The position numbers and the translations under genes were made by a program. 5,864 nucleotides of DNA from an uncultured Clostridia bacterium (lineage in GTDB: Bacteria > Bacillota > Clostridia > Christensenellales > Aristaeellaceae): contig CAMNCR010000055.1 in the NCBI GenBank assembly GCA_946534455.1, positions 1 through 5,864 on the forward strand. The letters run 5' to 3'. Shown in pieces: positions 5,559 to 5,864 of this stretch (position 1 is the stretch's first letter; the number at the start of each line of letters is the position of its first letter). The notes beneath the pieces were generated by a model that was not told where the DNA came from, did no database searches, and was given only the letters and a program-made list of their open reading frames with translations.

Positions 5559-5864
5559 CGCTTCAGGAGCTGTACAGCAATATCGGAGAAAGCTATGAGC
5601 AGGCGCTTCGCGTGCTGCGCGTGGAAAAGCTGGTGGACAAGCATATCCGAAAGGTGATTACGAACGGGCTCATGGAAACCCTTCTGGATGCCGGACAGTC
5701 CATGGACGCGGTACGCCTGTTTGAGGCAGCGCACGCGGTCAAGGGAAACTGCGGAAATCTCGGGCTGACCGCGCTGGCCGCAGCGGCTTCGAAGATCTCG
5801 GAGGAATTCCGTCCGGGCACCGCGCGGAGCATGACGGACGGGGAAGTGAAGGCCGAGCTGGCGG
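5555..5864 (+). CDS. HPt-domain phosphotransfer protein (partial, runs off the window end)
   Basis: Translation from ATG 5555 stays open for 103 codons to the edge. Residues 59-82 read AHAVKGNCGNLGL followed by an alanine-rich helix and SKISE. This is the classic HPt helix pair, with phosphoacceptor His60 and the conserved Lys-Gly and Gly-Asn-Leu-Gly after it. HPt domains have no kinase activity; they carry phosphate between two receivers. Here the donor should be Asp418 of the kinase receiver and the acceptor Asp62 of the response regulator. About 55 residues precede the His, which suits the first helices of a four-helix bundle. The start overlaps the regulator stop by ATGA. AAAGGA at 5539-5544 lies ten bases upstream and AGAGGG at 5546-5551 lies closer. 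Whether the protein ends after the HPt bundle or is fused to more domains cannot be seen. Confidence 0.88.
   Translation, partial: MTLQELYSNIGESYEQALRVLRVEKLVDKHIRKVITNGLMETLLDAGQSMDAVRLFEAAHAVKGNCGNLGLTALAAAASKISEEFRPGTARSMTDGEVKAELA

Overview
The window looks like a GC-rich Clostridia-type chromosome (Firmicutes, plausibly a gut or rumen lineage). This rests on overall protein resemblance, strong GGAGG-type ribosome binding sites, tightly overlapping genes and a strong preference for G or C at third codon positions. It is an inference by eye and not a proven placement. All supported genes lie on the + strand, and no stretch longer than about 300 bases lacks a gene.

Bases 1-81 differ from the rest. 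They are AT-richer (33 of 80 G+C by hand count over 1-80) and carry two copies of AGTAAATTCCGG exactly 21 bases apart. Read on the minus strand they begin TGTTAGCAG. This resembles the repeat-bearing end of an IS21-family insertion sequence running off the left edge, but no transposase is in view.

Bases 130-2172 hold three housekeeping or salvage genes in one direction: surE (survival-associated 5'/3'-nucleotidase), an AlkD-like HEAT-repeat DNA alkylation repair protein, and a short pyroglutamyl-peptidase I (pcp). The last two overlap by ATGA. A 25-base hairpin lies between surE and the repair gene.

Bases 2173-2349 are the main intergenic region. It has GC-rich dyads and a credible extended -10 promoter (TAGACA, 17 bases, TGCTAAAGT). 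It also contains a possible 32-codon small ORF that ends in an ATGA overlap with the next gene.

Bases 2350-5864 hold a signalling cassette joined by ATGA overlaps: a three-helix membrane hybrid histidine kinase (HisKA, HATPase, REC), a REC / degenerate-GGDEF / EAL response regulator, and the start of an HPt-domain protein cut by the window end. Together they supply every module of a four-step His-Asp-His-Asp phosphorelay. The predicted output is breakdown of cyclic di-GMP, because the EAL domain keeps its catalytic residues while the GGDEF domain has lost its signature. The kinase has almost no extracytoplasmic region, so its signal is likely membrane-borne or supplied by a partner. This compact phosphorelay-to-c-di-GMP module is the most interesting content of the window.
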